From: CAZVLQ01 sp964628185 | GTDB lineage: Bacteria; Pseudomonadota; Zetaproteobacteria; Mariprofundales; Mariprofundaceae | Length of the DNA stretch: 64,000 nucleotides | Assembly (NCBI GenBank): GCA_964628185.1 | Contig: CAZVLQ010000008.1 | Coordinates: 23,055-87,054 of the forward strand | Reading direction: 5' to 3' | In this document: positions 50,445 through 60,160 of the stretch, piece after piece | How the letters are laid out: each line of letters starts with the position of its first letter | How positions within the stretch are numbered: the first letter of the stretch is position 1 | The notes under the pieces: generated by a model | What the model was told of the DNA's origin: nothing | The model's database searches: none | The model's input: the letters and a program-made list of their open reading frames with translations, nothing else | Program-made: the position numbers and the translations under genes

Positions 50445-52034
50445 ATGTCAGACATTTCAGAGGGCATGGTTAAGCCCATGCATATTTCCAGACGATTCAG
50501 GTTCCAGTGGTTGTTTGCTTTTGCAACATTGGCGATCGGGGCGATGATGCCCCAACCCGCACAGGCCGCGGCAGGTGAAATTACCGTTGACCTGACGTAT
50601 GCGGCCGCCGGTCTCGGTTACCAGACAGGAACGGCAATCGTGACACTGGATGGTAAAATCGCGCATTTCAAAATCAAGGGTTTTCAGTTCCTGGGTGGTG
50701 GCGTTTCCAATTTCACCGGCAAGGGCACCGTGACAGGCGCTCGTTCTATCAATGATTTGAACGGGGATTTTACAGTTACGCGTGGTTCGCTGTCCGCCAT
50801 AGTCGGTGGCGTGACCATGAGCCTGCACAATCCACGGGGGGTGAAAATCGAGATTTCCGGCACTACCACCGGTATTGATGTATCGGCCGGTCCGGGCAAA
50901 CTGACGTTTACGCGCGTCGGTGCAATCAAAAATGTGGCTGGAAGCGGCGGTGCGCGTATCGGCGCAGGAAAACATCCGGCCCATGCGGCAAAAGGCGGAT
51001 CATCCTTCATGCCCGGCCTGGACAAGGGCCTGCCTCACATAGGGTTGTATGCCTACACCATGAGCCATGCCAAGGTTGCAAACCCGCCGGATTTGCTGGG
51101 CGGGCCGTTAAGGGTGGGTTTAACAAAGAAGAATACCAGCACCCGCTGGGTGTTGCCCGGTCCACGTTTTCTTGACCCGGCCGTCTTCGGCACCCCGGCG
51201 CATCCCGTTGGTTGGGAGCAGGCGCCGTTTCCGTTGATCGGCATGCAACCCAGTTGGCGGCGATCGGAATACGGAAAATATACCTTCGTGGATCATGCCA
51301 CGCCGTTTTCCGACTGGATGGAGGTGGGCGTTGGCAGCGTCAAGATGAATCTGGTCGATGCAACGGCTATTGATGGTGCCAGGACCAAGGACAAGGTTGA
51401 TTTTGATGCCACCTTCAAGAGCCCGGACGGAAAATTTACCTATCGCGTGGTGAGCAAGAAGGCGCTGCCGCACGGTAAGGGATACCCGTTCTTTGGCGGC
51501 GTTGTGACCAACCATCTGTTGCATGGCGGCACGGCTATCGGCACGCGCCTGATGCCGACAGAGTTCACCTACGCCGGATTCTGGGGGGTGGGCAAGATTT
51601 ACCGCAATGGCAAGCTGGTCAATGACGGGCAGATTATTCATGTGATGGTGGGCGAGTTTGTCCGTGGCAACAAGCAGGACCTCCAGTTTGACGGCGGCGT
51701 GGATCCGCACGGCATGACCATGCATCTGATGGTGCCGCCCTACAAGGTCAGTCCCAAGGGGCCGGTGCTGGCGCCGGTGAAAACAGGTTATGCTCCGTTT
51801 CCTGCCATCAAGAAACTCATGATGGCGAAGATGAAGATGCTGAAAGCGATGAAGTCCCTGACTCCGGCGCAGAAAAAGGCGAAGATGGAGCGCATGATGG
51901 AGATCAAGGCGCTCATGGCGCATACCAAGGAGAAGATGGTGCAAGCCATGATGCAGGGCGACAAATTCTTCGGCCAGCCTTTCCTGCATGTGATGTTCGG
52001 CATGCGTGGCTCTGATTTACGCGTTAGCCATTGA
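50445..52034 (+). CDS. Secreted protein of unknown function with Met/Lys-rich C-terminus
   Basis: The protein is 529 residues from the ATG at 50445 (AGGAGG six bases upstream; GTG at 50439 possible). The signal peptide is cleaved near AQA-A (about residue 42). Residues 45-155 are beta-rich and glycine-rich (TAIVTLDGKIAHFKIKGFQF) and resemble lipid-binding DUF1134-type domains weakly. A middle region has hydroxy and aromatic residues with HGKGYPFFGG and GGVDPHGMTMHLMV. The final 70 residues are a Met/Lys-rich helix (KKLMMAKMKMLKAMKSLTP). It heads the respiratory module; metal binding by Met/His is possible but unproven. Confidence 0.75.
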   Translation: MSDISEGMVKPMHISRRFRFQWLFAFATLAIGAMMPQPAQAAAGEITVDLTYAAAGLGYQTGTAIVTLDGKIAHFKIKGFQFLGGGVSNFTGKGTVTGARSINDLNGDFTVTRGSLSAIVGGVTMSLHNPRGVKIEISGTTTGIDVSAGPGKLTFTRVGAIKNVAGSGGARIGAGKHPAHAAKGGSSFMPGLDKGLPHIGLYAYTMSHAKVANPPDLLGGPLRVGLTKKNTSTRWVLPGPRFLDPAVFGTPAHPVGWEQAPFPLIGMQPSWRRSEYGKYTFVDHATPFSDWMEVGVGSVKMNLVDATAIDGARTKDKVDFDATFKSPDGKFTYRVVSKKALPHGKGYPFFGGVVTNHLLHGGTAIGTRLMPTEFTYAGFWGVGKIYRNGKLVNDGQIIHVMVGEFVRGNKQDLQFDGGVDPHGMTMHLMVPPYKVSPKGPVLAPVKTGYAPFPAIKKLMMAKMKMLKAMKSLTPAQKKAKMERMMEIKALMAHTKEKMVQAMMQGDKFFGQPFLHVMFGMRGSDLRVSH

Positions 52035-52036
52035 CC

Positions 52037-52137
52037 GTCAGAGGTCAGAGGTCAGGGATCAGGATTCAGGGATCAGGATTCAGGGTTCGGGGTTCGGGAT
52101 TGATCTGACTTCTGACCCCTGATCCCTGACCCCTGAC
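52037..52137. repeat. Low-complexity inverted repeat with TCAGGGATCAGG units
   Basis: The left arm has GTCAGAGGTCAGAGGTCAGG and repeated GGGATCAGGATTCA. The right arm carries the complement (CTGACCCCTGATCCCTGAC), so the region can fold into a large imperfect hairpin. It fills the gap after the secreted-protein gene and shares GGTCAGGGATCA with 40551-40598. Confidence 0.65.
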
Positions 52138-52149
52138 AAGGAGGGGAGT

Positions 52150-53406
52150 ATGCCGGTAAACCATGTAAGAACTGTGCTGAGGGGCATCAGTGCAGGCTTG
52201 GTGACGGGGATTATGTTTATATATCCTGTTGCCGCTATGGCGGCGACAGTGGAAGTGGACATGAATCAAATCGCATTTCATCCATCACAGATCAAGGTGA
52301 AGCCGGGCGACAAGCTTGTGTTCAAGAATATGGATCCGTTTGAGCACTCGCTGAACATGGTGGATGCATCCGATCCAAACCATGAGGTTCTTCCCGAAAC
52401 GGTGGTGAAGGGCGGGGCGACGCTTAACTTTAATTTTCCTGTCAAATCCAGGGGCGTGTTTGTCCTGTATTGCAATAACCACGGTGGCATGAAGGCCGTG
52501 GTTTCGACGACGGGAAGCTTCACGCTCCCCAAACTGGCGCTCGGCAAGACGCAGCCCCGCGAAGTGAAGCTGGGCAAGAAATTATTCTGGGGCAAGGCGC
52601 ATTGCTGGTATTGCCATAAGCTGGGGAAAGAGGGAAAGGGCACGCGCGGGCCGAATCTTCAGGATATCGGGCGCCGCTCCAGAAGCCTGGCCAGAAAACT
52701 GAAACTGGATTCCGGTACGGATTATATCGTTCAATCCGTCGTCCATCCCGATGCCTATATCGTTTCGGGTCGCATCAACGACATGCCCAAAACGTATTTA
52801 TCCCCCATCGGTCTGAAGCCGGATGAACTCACCGATATTATCGTCTACCTGCAAAGCCAGGGCGGCAAGCCCGATCCGTTCGAGATCAGTCTTCCCTCCG
52901 TGGTGAGCAACCCCGTGATGCCCTGGAAGGAATATTTCAAGGGAAACGCCGCGGCGGGCAAGAAGCTTTTCTGGAGCAAGACCAGTCCGGTGGCGTGCGC
53001 CAAGTGTCATACGGTTGGCGATCAGGGCGGCAAGGTGGGGCCGAACCTGACGGGCATCGGCGCTGTGTATCCGCCCGGTTTCTTCGTGCGCGCCATTCTT
53101 AACCCCAGCGCTGAAATTGCCACGGGATTTGAAACCACGATGGTGGCGACGACGGGTCATCGCCTGATTACGGGTATCGTGGTTTCGGATACCAAAGACA
53201 AGCTGGTTATCAGGGATGCGAGGAGTGCCGCGGGCAAGCTCACGACGATCTCCAAGAACAAGATAAGACGACGCAAATTCCAGCCGCTTTCCATGATGCC
53301 CGGCAATTACGCCAAGCTGATGAGCGTGAAACAGTTAAGCGACATTCTGGCCTATCTGGAATCCCTGAAGGGCAATGAGGGGAGGAACAAGGGAGGAAAA
53401 CAATGA
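52150..53406 (+). CDS. Cupredoxin-diheme cytochrome c fusion
   Basis: This 418-residue periplasmic protein has a signal peptide cleaved near AMA-A (about residue 31). A blue-copper domain follows with candidate ligands His66 (PFEHSLN), Cys108, His111 and Met114 (YCNNHGGM). Two cytochrome domains carry CWYCH (152-156) and CAKCH (283-287). The copper-heme combination suggests a redox carrier for the bd-like oxidase downstream. GGAGGGG precedes the ATG. Its stop overlaps the next start. Confidence 0.88.
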   Translation: MPVNHVRTVLRGISAGLVTGIMFIYPVAAMAATVEVDMNQIAFHPSQIKVKPGDKLVFKNMDPFEHSLNMVDASDPNHEVLPETVVKGGATLNFNFPVKSRGVFVLYCNNHGGMKAVVSTTGSFTLPKLALGKTQPREVKLGKKLFWGKAHCWYCHKLGKEGKGTRGPNLQDIGRRSRSLARKLKLDSGTDYIVQSVVHPDAYIVSGRINDMPKTYLSPIGLKPDELTDIIVYLQSQGGKPDPFEISLPSVVSNPVMPWKEYFKGNAAAGKKLFWSKTSPVACAKCHTVGDQGGKVGPNLTGIGAVYPPGFFVRAILNPSAEIATGFETTMVATTGHRLITGIVVSDTKDKLVIRDARSAAGKLTTISKNKIRRRKFQPLSMMPGNYAKLMSVKQLSDILAYLESLKGNEGRNKGGKQ

Positions 53407-54149
53407 TGAAACAATCAGGCGCACTTTTGCATGCAGTCTATGCGGGTATGCTGTTGTTGATGGCATCCATATTGTCAACTCCGTCCACGGCCCAGGCCGC
53501 CTACCAGGGAGAGGCGGTTGCAGACGGAGGAACGATCAGTGGCATCGTTACATTCACGGGAACGCCTCCGGCCCTTAAACCGATCGTGGTCAACAAAGAC
53601 AAGCAGGTGTGTGGTAAAACGCCCATTTATTCTCAGGATCTGCTGGTGGGCCAGCATAAAGGAATTCAGAATGTCGTCGTGCACCTGACGGATATCACGA
53701 GGGGCAAGCCACTTACATCAGCAACGGTTACGCTGACCCAGAAAGGTTGCGGATTTCGTCCACATGTGCTCACGGTTCAAACCGGCGGTGAAGTTGTGGT
53801 GGCCAATGTCGATCCAATTACCCATAACATCCACACCTTCTCCTTCGACAATCCGCAACTCAATCAGGCCCAACCGGCGGGCGCGCCGACATTGACGGTC
53901 AATCCCACTGTTCCCGAGATCATCAAGGTGCAGTGCGATATTCATAAATGGATGGCCGGATGGATTGTCGTGGCGGAAAATCCCTACTACGCCGTGACGG
54001 ATGCCAACGGCCGGTTCACCCTCACCGGCGTGCCTCCGGGTACATATACGCTTGAGTTCTGGCAGGAGACCCTGGGCTTGGTCAATAAAACCGTGACCGT
54101 TAAAGCCAATGAAACCGTACATGTGGCAGCCTCAATGAAAAATGAGTAG
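53403..54149 (+). CDS. Periplasmic cupredoxin with C-terminal carboxypeptidase-regulatory-like domain
   Basis: This 248-residue secreted protein has a signal peptide ending near AQA-A (residue 33). Candidate copper ligands are His141/His144 (THNIHTF), Cys178, His181 and Met184 (CDIHKWM). The last 50 residues form a beta-sandwich (YAVTDANGRFTLTGVPPGTY). Likely a small blue-copper electron carrier. Coupled by overlap to the genes on both sides. Confidence 0.85.
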   Translation: MMKQSGALLHAVYAGMLLLMASILSTPSTAQAAYQGEAVADGGTISGIVTFTGTPPALKPIVVNKDKQVCGKTPIYSQDLLVGQHKGIQNVVVHLTDITRGKPLTSATVTLTQKGCGFRPHVLTVQTGGEVVVANVDPITHNIHTFSFDNPQLNQAQPAGAPTLTVNPTVPEIIKVQCDIHKWMAGWIVVAENPYYAVTDANGRFTLTGVPPGTYTLEFWQETLGLVNKTVTVKANETVHVAASMKNE

Positions 54150-56199
54150 GGGGCGGTTTTTCAGGCAGGGATTTTCCACTCCGCATCCGCTTACATCGTT
54201 AAGCCATGCCGTGCCGGGGCCGAAACGGCGCCTGGTATCCCTGCTTGCGCTTGGGCTGCTGCTTCTTTTTGCCACTCCCGCCCTGGCACAGCAGGCGGGT
54301 CCCACCGATTACCGCACCTTCTTCGGCCTGGATTCCAGGCTGACCGTCTGGATCATCGCCGAGTTGCACCTGATGTTCGGCGCTTTTGTTCTGGGCGTTC
54401 CCATTTTCGCCGTCATCATTGAATTTGTCGGCGTCAAAACCCGTGATCCCCGCTATGATGTGCTGGCGCATGAGTTTACCAAACTGCTGACGGGAGCTTA
54501 CGCTTTTACCGCCCTGCTCGGCGGATTATTTGGTTTCTCCCTGTTCGGCCTTTATCCCAGGTTGATGGATTACATGACGGGCGTGTTCCACGATTCGATG
54601 TTTGTTTACGGGCTGCTCTTCTTTGTCGAGTCCACCACCCTGTATCTGTATTATTATTTGTGGAAACCCATGCACAACCACAAGGGTTGGCATATTTTTC
54701 TGGGGGTCATGCTCAATGTCTGGGGCACTGTTTTAATGATGGTAGCCAATTCATGGGTGACCTTCATGATGTCTCCTGTCGGTGTGGATCCAAAAACAGG
54801 GGATTTCATCGGCACCGTCTGGCAGGCGACCTTCAACCCTCTATGGTTCCCGCTCACCCTTCACCGCATCCTGGGCAACATCGCCTTTGGCGGTTTTATC
54901 TGCGGCGCATATGCGGCCATTAAATTTCTGGGGTCGAAAACGCCGGCGGAAAAGGCGCATTACGACTGGATGGGATATGTCGGCAATTTTGTCGCCGTTT
55001 GCGGTCTGCTCCCTATTCCATTCGCGGGCTATTATCTGGGCCGGGAGGTGTACAGTACCAGCGCCGTGATGGGCAACAACATGATGGGCGGTGCGTTTTC
55101 CTGGACCTTCATCATTCAGGCGATCCTGATTGGCGGCATCTTCGTGGCCACCAACTATTATCTATGGATCGGCATGGATCGGATTCCCGGCGCGGAACGC
55201 TACAAACGGTATATCAAGTACCTGGGTATCACGATTATGATTGCATTCGCCGTCTGGATGACGCCGCATAACCTCCCGCTGACGGCGGAGGAACAGATGA
55301 TGGTTGGGGGCCAGTATCATCCTACGCTGAAGTATCTTGGCCTGATGTCGGGCAAGAATGCGGTGATCAATCTGATTATTCTTACCACGTTCCTGAGTTT
55401 TCTGCTCTACCGGCGGGCAAACAAGGGCGAGGGCATGCCAATCTCCCAACAGGGTATGGGCGCCAAGGTCATCCTGGGCGTCGTTTCCGCTATATGTCTG
55501 GCTATTCTGGGAAATTATGCCTATACCCTCTTCCATCTGGATCCGGCCAGCATGGATCTGGCACCGGAGAAGGCCAAATACTTCATGCTTCCGGCCGTGC
55601 TGCTGCTCATCCAGATGGCCAGTCTGCTGCTGACGCTCATGCTTACCTTTTTTGATCGCGGCAAGCTGGCGCAACTGGCGTATCTGGGCATTTCCATTTT
55701 TTCCACCACGTTTGTTCTTGGCCTGTACGGTTACACAATTATGGCTGTCGCCAGCCCGTTTTTACGCAATGTGGCGCTTACCCAGTGGATTATTCTGATG
55801 ACCAGTCTGTTTTATATCGCCACGATTGATATCTTCCTGTTCCGGCGAGCGCCTGTGGTCGGGCCGCTGAGGTGGGGACAGGTTCCGAATTATTCCCAGT
55901 ACGTCCTTGTTTTTCTCTGCATATGGATCGTCCAGCTTATCGGCCTGATGGGTTTTGTGCGTTCGGGATTACGGGAAAACTGGCACATTTACGCGGTGAT
56001 GCAGGACACGTCCCCGGATTCCTGGACACCGGACAACTTCCTGATGGCCGAGATGGTCAGTATTTGCGTCGTGTTGTTTCTCGGTGCGGTTTCGTTTCTC
56101 TTTTGGCTGGCCCAGCGCGGCGAGAAGGAAGCGATTCCGGCGTTAGCTGAACAGGCGGACGGCAACGCCACTGTATCGGTATCTCGTGATGAAGATTAA
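54142..56199 (+). CDS. Cytochrome bd-like oxidase subunit I (CydA-like), extended
   Basis: This 685-residue polytopic protein is longer than E. coli CydA (about 520). An N-terminal signal-like segment (LLALGLLLLFATPALA) is followed by about 14 to 15 helices. The CydA-type heme ligand His is probably His76 (IIAELHLMFG); another His is in FPLTLHRILGN. Similar long bd-like proteins occur in Nitrospira- and Leptospirillum-type electron chains with cytochromes in place of CydB. No cydB gene is present. Quinol or cytochrome oxidase activity is inferred. Confidence 0.8.
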   Translation: MSRGRFFRQGFSTPHPLTSLSHAVPGPKRRLVSLLALGLLLLFATPALAQQAGPTDYRTFFGLDSRLTVWIIAELHLMFGAFVLGVPIFAVIIEFVGVKTRDPRYDVLAHEFTKLLTGAYAFTALLGGLFGFSLFGLYPRLMDYMTGVFHDSMFVYGLLFFVESTTLYLYYYLWKPMHNHKGWHIFLGVMLNVWGTVLMMVANSWVTFMMSPVGVDPKTGDFIGTVWQATFNPLWFPLTLHRILGNIAFGGFICGAYAAIKFLGSKTPAEKAHYDWMGYVGNFVAVCGLLPIPFAGYYLGREVYSTSAVMGNNMMGGAFSWTFIIQAILIGGIFVATNYYLWIGMDRIPGAERYKRYIKYLGITIMIAFAVWMTPHNLPLTAEEQMMVGGQYHPTLKYLGLMSGKNAVINLIILTTFLSFLLYRRANKGEGMPISQQGMGAKVILGVVSAICLAILGNYAYTLFHLDPASMDLAPEKAKYFMLPAVLLLIQMASLLLTLMLTFFDRGKLAQLAYLGISIFSTTFVLGLYGYTIMAVASPFLRNVALTQWIILMTSLFYIATIDIFLFRRAPVVGPLRWGQVPNYSQYVLVFLCIWIVQLIGLMGFVRSGLRENWHIYAVMQDTSPDSWTPDNFLMAEMVSICVVLFLGAVSFLFWLAQRGEKEAIPALAEQADGNATVSVSRDED

Positions 56200-57214
56200 G
56201 ACTGAATCCATGCAGGCCGTGACAGGGTGGATGCGAGGCTCCTTTGCCAAGGCTGCCATGTTCACCTTTGCCGTTTGTGGCGCGTATATCTATGTCGCCT
56301 ATGTGGTTACCGAGATTTCGGGCGGTGCGAAACATGCAACAACCGCCGTAAAGGGCGTCAATCCGGCGGCGGGAAAAGTGCTGTTCTGGGGCAAGGGCAA
56401 ATGCTGGACCTGTCACAGCGTCGGCAAGCGTGGCAGCGCCATCCGTGGACCGAATCAGGGGAACATCGGTTTTCGCGCCATTACGCGTGCCAGGGAACGT
56501 ACGGCCCAGACCGGCAAGCCCTATACGCCGGCTGATTATCTCGTGGAGAGCCACTTCAATCCGGGCGCCTATGTTGTCAAAGGCTACAAGAATGAAATGC
56601 CAACGGTGTGGAAGCCTCCGATTGGCCTCAAACCGGAAGAGATACTGGCCATTGATACCTATTTTCAATCGCTGGGTGGCACGGTGGATGTGGCGGCTCT
56701 GAAAAACAGCCGTTTCTATGCTGCTCTGAAGCGGGCGGCGGGAAAGCAGAAGCAGGGCGGCGGCGCCGCTGCCTGGAAGCCGTATTTCCCGGGAGATCCA
56801 AAGAAGGGGAGAGCGATATTCTTTGATACCCATGGCAAGGTGGTGTGCATCAAGTGTCATACGGTGGGCAAACAGGGGGGCCATGTCGGGCCGGAACTGA
56901 CGCATGTCGCCGCCACCCGCGACGCACGCTTTATTACCGAATCCATTCTGGAGCCAAGCAAGGTGATTGCCTCCGGCTTTGAATCGTATCTGGTGGTGAC
57001 CAAACGCATGCAGTTCATTGCCGGAATGAAAAGAAAGGAAACCCGTGATTTTGTGGAGATCATGGACAAACAGGGGAAACTGCATCACATCGCCAAGTCG
57101 GATATACGGCGCATGGCGGCGCAAAAGACCTCGACCATGCCCGGCAACTTTCGCGACGTGCTGACGGTGCAAGAGTTCCAGAACATCCTGGCCTTTGTAC
57201 TGACGCTGAGTTAG
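56189..57214 (+). CDS. Membrane-anchored diheme cytochrome c
   Basis: The protein is 341 residues from the ATG at 56189 (a GTG one codon earlier is possible), overlapping the oxidase stop. N-terminal helix about residues 22-42, then two heme domains with CWTCH (72-76) and CIKCH (220-224). The C-terminal domain resembles the second heme domain of the 52150 protein (for example CHTVG..GG.VGP.LT), so the two share an origin. Likely an electron donor to the oxidase. An inverted repeat follows. Confidence 0.86.
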   Translation: MKIKTESMQAVTGWMRGSFAKAAMFTFAVCGAYIYVAYVVTEISGGAKHATTAVKGVNPAAGKVLFWGKGKCWTCHSVGKRGSAIRGPNQGNIGFRAITRARERTAQTGKPYTPADYLVESHFNPGAYVVKGYKNEMPTVWKPPIGLKPEEILAIDTYFQSLGGTVDVAALKNSRFYAALKRAAGKQKQGGGAAAWKPYFPGDPKKGRAIFFDTHGKVVCIKCHTVGKQGGHVGPELTHVAATRDARFITESILEPSKVIASGFESYLVVTKRMQFIAGMKRKETRDFVEIMDKQGKLHHIAKSDIRRMAAQKTSTMPGNFRDVLTVQEFQNILAFVLTLS

Positions 57215-57216
57215 GT

Positions 57217-57383
57217 ATGAGAACCGCAAATACACGCGAATGCACGCGAATGACGATCGAAAGGCTCAATCCATCATGCCATCGAATGTTGGTCCTGGTT
57301 GCTTGCAGGAAAAGAGAGATAGCCGGAAGTCATGATCGGGGTTTTTATCCGCGTCCATTCGCGTCCATTCGCGGTTCGATTGT
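57217..57383. repeat. Intergenic inverted repeat with CGCGAATGGACGCG units
   Basis: Left arm: ATGAGAACCGCAAATACACG then CGAATGCACGCGAATG. Right arm (57348-57383): complementary CGCGTCCATTCGCGTCCATT with CGCGGTTCG. The 198-base gap between two cytochrome genes consists mainly of this element. A related copy is at 63830-63925. Confidence 0.6.
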
Positions 57384-57412
57384 TCTAACCTTACCAAGTT
57401 CGGAGGTGAGGC

Positions 57413-58249
57413 ATGCCGCGTAAGAACCTGTTTGCCTGGACGATCTCCATCCTGCTCGGGATTTATGTACTGATCCGGTTCGTTATTCCTTATGGCTCGA
57501 TGTGGATCATGGGTGGTTCGCATCCGCTTTATGTTCCCACCACGCTGGCCGTGATGTATTTCGCCGTCGCCTTGATGGGACTGGCTATCCATATCACATC
57601 CAGCCGAGAGAATATTGATGCCTTTATGTCGCCGATTATTCGCTTCTTGCAAGGCTATGAGGACAGATGGCAGCGGAGCCTGCGCATGGTCATTCTCGCG
57701 GTCATCCCCCTGATTACCGGATGGGGCGCTTATTCGATTGTATCCACCGAGGTAAAGACGCCAACAGGCCTGAGAATCCAGCATCCGACCATTCCCGGCC
57801 GGTTTGAAAATCTGGTTAATCCCTTCCGCAATCCCGGCGAGGCCATGGTGCGGGATTATATCAGCAAGGCAGGTTTGAAAACTGTATCGCTGGAAGAGGG
57901 AAAAAAGGAATTACAACGGAAAATCCTGCAGGAGGGCCGAGCCCTGTATCAGATGAACTGCCGTCCCTGTCACGGTTCCAAGGCCGATGGCAACGGCCCC
58001 ATGGCGGGAGGATTTCGCCTGCGGCCAATTAATTTTTCCGATCCGGGTACGCTGGCCACGGTGGTGGAGTCCTATGCCTTCTGGCGCGTGAAGGAGGGTG
58101 GGCGTGGCCTGCCTACTGAATCCACGCCCTGGAACTCGGTGATGCCGACATGGAAATATGAACTGACCGATGCGCAAATCTGGAAAATCATCCTGGCTGA
58201 ATATGATACGGCCGGCGTTGAACCGCGCGTGCCCGAGCGCTTGAAATGA
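57413..58249 (+). CDS. Membrane-bound monoheme cytochrome c
   Basis: This 278-residue protein has three hydrophobic helices (about residues 8-30, 42-62 and 90-110) and a periplasmic domain with CRPCH at 183-187 and a Met candidate in NSVMPTWKYE. It ends by overlapping the next gene (ATGA). In Nitrospira- and acidophile-type clusters such proteins form part of an oxidase-linked complex. Role inferred from context. Confidence 0.82.
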   Translation: MPRKNLFAWTISILLGIYVLIRFVIPYGSMWIMGGSHPLYVPTTLAVMYFAVALMGLAIHITSSRENIDAFMSPIIRFLQGYEDRWQRSLRMVILAVIPLITGWGAYSIVSTEVKTPTGLRIQHPTIPGRFENLVNPFRNPGEAMVRDYISKAGLKTVSLEEGKKELQRKILQEGRALYQMNCRPCHGSKADGNGPMAGGFRLRPINFSDPGTLATVVESYAFWRVKEGGRGLPTESTPWNSVMPTWKYELTDAQIWKIILAEYDTAGVEPRVPERLK

Positions 58250-59901
58250 GCTGCTTACGTGTGCCTTCAGGTGCGGGCCTGTTCATGGCGGGGATATGGC
58301 TGGCGTTGTCGGGTTTCGGCGGCGAACAGGATGTGAGCCATGGGCCCACGCAGGCCGATGAGAAACCAACAAAACAGGTAGCTGCTACGCCCGAGGTGTT
58401 GCAACGGGGAAAGGCCATTTATCAGCACTATTGCTGGCCCTGTCACGGCCTTGACGGCGCGGGCGACGGACCCGTCGCCAACACCCTGAATCCCCGGCCT
58501 CGCGATTTTACGCAAGCCCATTTCAAATTGCGCAGCACCGGTTTCGGAGAGTTGCCCACGGATGCCGATCTGTTTCGTACGATCAGCCGGGGCATACCGG
58601 GCACGGCCATGCCTTCGTGGAAGCACCGCCTGAAGGAAGAAGAACGCTGGGCGGTTCTGCACTATATCAAGACTTTTTCCACCAAATTCAAAGGCGCGCA
58701 TCCGCAGCCCGTTTCCATTGGCGCGGAGCCGCCTGCATCGGCGGAAAGCATTGCCAGGGGCAAGGTGCTGTTCCATGGCAAGGGACAATGCCTGAACTGC
58801 CATGGTGATAATGGCAGGGGCAATGGTCCATTTGTCCTGGTCGAGGATTTTCTGGTGGATGCCCGCGGCGATCCCGTCATGCCGCGAAATTTCACCGAGC
58901 CCTGGCGCTACAAGGGCGGCCATACGGCGAAGGAGATTTATACCCGGCTTGCTACGGGGCTGAACGGCACGCCCATGAGCCCGCCCACGGCACCGCTGGA
59001 CAAGCTCTCGGAGGCCGAGCGCTGGGATCTGGCGCACTATGTGCAGTCGTTGCAACAGCCGAAACAGGGTGCGGGACAGGCGGTGATACGCGCTAAAAAG
59101 ATTAAGCAGGACTTGTCGCTTGATCCGCAAGCGGATATCTGGAAGGGCGTTTCCGCACTGGATGTGGAATTGACGGGGCAGGTGCATGTTGCGCCCCGAA
59201 ACGAGAATCCGGATGTGGATCTGGTTCGCGTCAAGGCATTATACAACGACAGGGAACTGGCGCTGTGGCTGCAGTGGGATGACCGAACCGAAAATACCGA
59301 TTTTGAACCAAGTCCGGAAAAGAGGGCCATGCTGGCGGCTAAATTCGGTCAGACCTATCCCGTTCTTTATCCCGCCGACGAGCGCATGGAGGATTTGCCG
59401 GATGGCGTGATGCTGCAATGGCCTGTTCACATTCCCGATGGCCCGATCATGCCGCATATGGTGCAGGGCGATGGCGAGCATCCGGTGAACCTGTGGCAAT
59501 GGCGAGCGGACTGGCAGGAAGATGATGCGTCGCATGCCGTGCGCGAGGAAAATGCCGCCGGATACAAGGCCCCGCCCAAGGTTCAGCCAACAACTGGCTG
59601 GCAGGCGCAGGGCAAGGGTGTGTTTGAGGATGGCCGCTGGAGCGTGGTGATCAAGCGGGCTTTGCATACGAAGGATGCCGGGGATGTTCAGCTGGAGCCC
59701 GGACACCTGATCCCGCTGGCCGTGAATGTATGGAATGGCGCCAATGAAGAATTCGGCTTACGGCGCGATATCTCATCATGGTATTTTGTTTTGCTGGAGA
59801 AATCACCGCCGCTTTCCAACTATTTCCTGCCCATCCTTGCTTTCATGCTGGCTATCGGGCTTGAATTTTGGGCCATTCGGCGAACGAAGCCGGCGCATTG
59901 A
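58246..59901 (+). CDS. Diheme cytochrome c with ethylbenzene-dehydrogenase-type heme domain
   Basis: This 551-residue protein has a signal-like start, two c-type motifs (CWPCH 63-67; CLNCH 182-186), then from about residue 285 a beta-rich domain with the EB_dh/NxrC-like pattern (VRVKALYNDRELALWLQWDD, DGVMLQWPVH) known to bind heme b, and a C-terminal helix (YFLPILAFMLAIGLEFWAI). The EB_dh domain normally serves DMSO-reductase-family enzymes; no molybdoenzyme gene is in the window. Likely electron relay of the oxidase module. Confidence 0.85.
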   Translation: MSCLRVPSGAGLFMAGIWLALSGFGGEQDVSHGPTQADEKPTKQVAATPEVLQRGKAIYQHYCWPCHGLDGAGDGPVANTLNPRPRDFTQAHFKLRSTGFGELPTDADLFRTISRGIPGTAMPSWKHRLKEEERWAVLHYIKTFSTKFKGAHPQPVSIGAEPPASAESIARGKVLFHGKGQCLNCHGDNGRGNGPFVLVEDFLVDARGDPVMPRNFTEPWRYKGGHTAKEIYTRLATGLNGTPMSPPTAPLDKLSEAERWDLAHYVQSLQQPKQGAGQAVIRAKKIKQDLSLDPQADIWKGVSALDVELTGQVHVAPRNENPDVDLVRVKALYNDRELALWLQWDDRTENTDFEPSPEKRAMLAAKFGQTYPVLYPADERMEDLPDGVMLQWPVHIPDGPIMPHMVQGDGEHPVNLWQWRADWQEDDASHAVREENAAGYKAPPKVQPTTGWQAQGKGVFEDGRWSVVIKRALHTKDAGDVQLEPGHLIPLAVNVWNGANEEFGLRRDISSWYFVLLEKSPPLSNYFLPILAFMLAIGLEFWAIRRTKPAH

Positions 59902-60160
59902 ATCGCCCCCGGAGGAAGCAGGCTGTCGCGGGAAAAGGAGTGGTGCGATGTAAAAGAGGCTGCTCATTCGGAGAATACACAAGCCGCTGATCAGGCGGGT
60001 GCTGGGCGCGCATTTGATGATCATGTCGTGATCTGGAATGCAGACGGAAAGCGGACAATGCCGTCATCCATAAAAATATCTGTAAGATTCCATGCAAGTC
60101 TTCGACCATTGGCTCTCCATTGTGTTGTGGAGGGATAGCCAATTATTACAGGAGGTAGAT

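Noticed and set aside
51120..51989. Large His-rich open frame on the minus strand opposite the secreted protein
   Set aside because: His richness arises from reading the Met/Lys-rich coding region in antisense; no ribosome site or family match.
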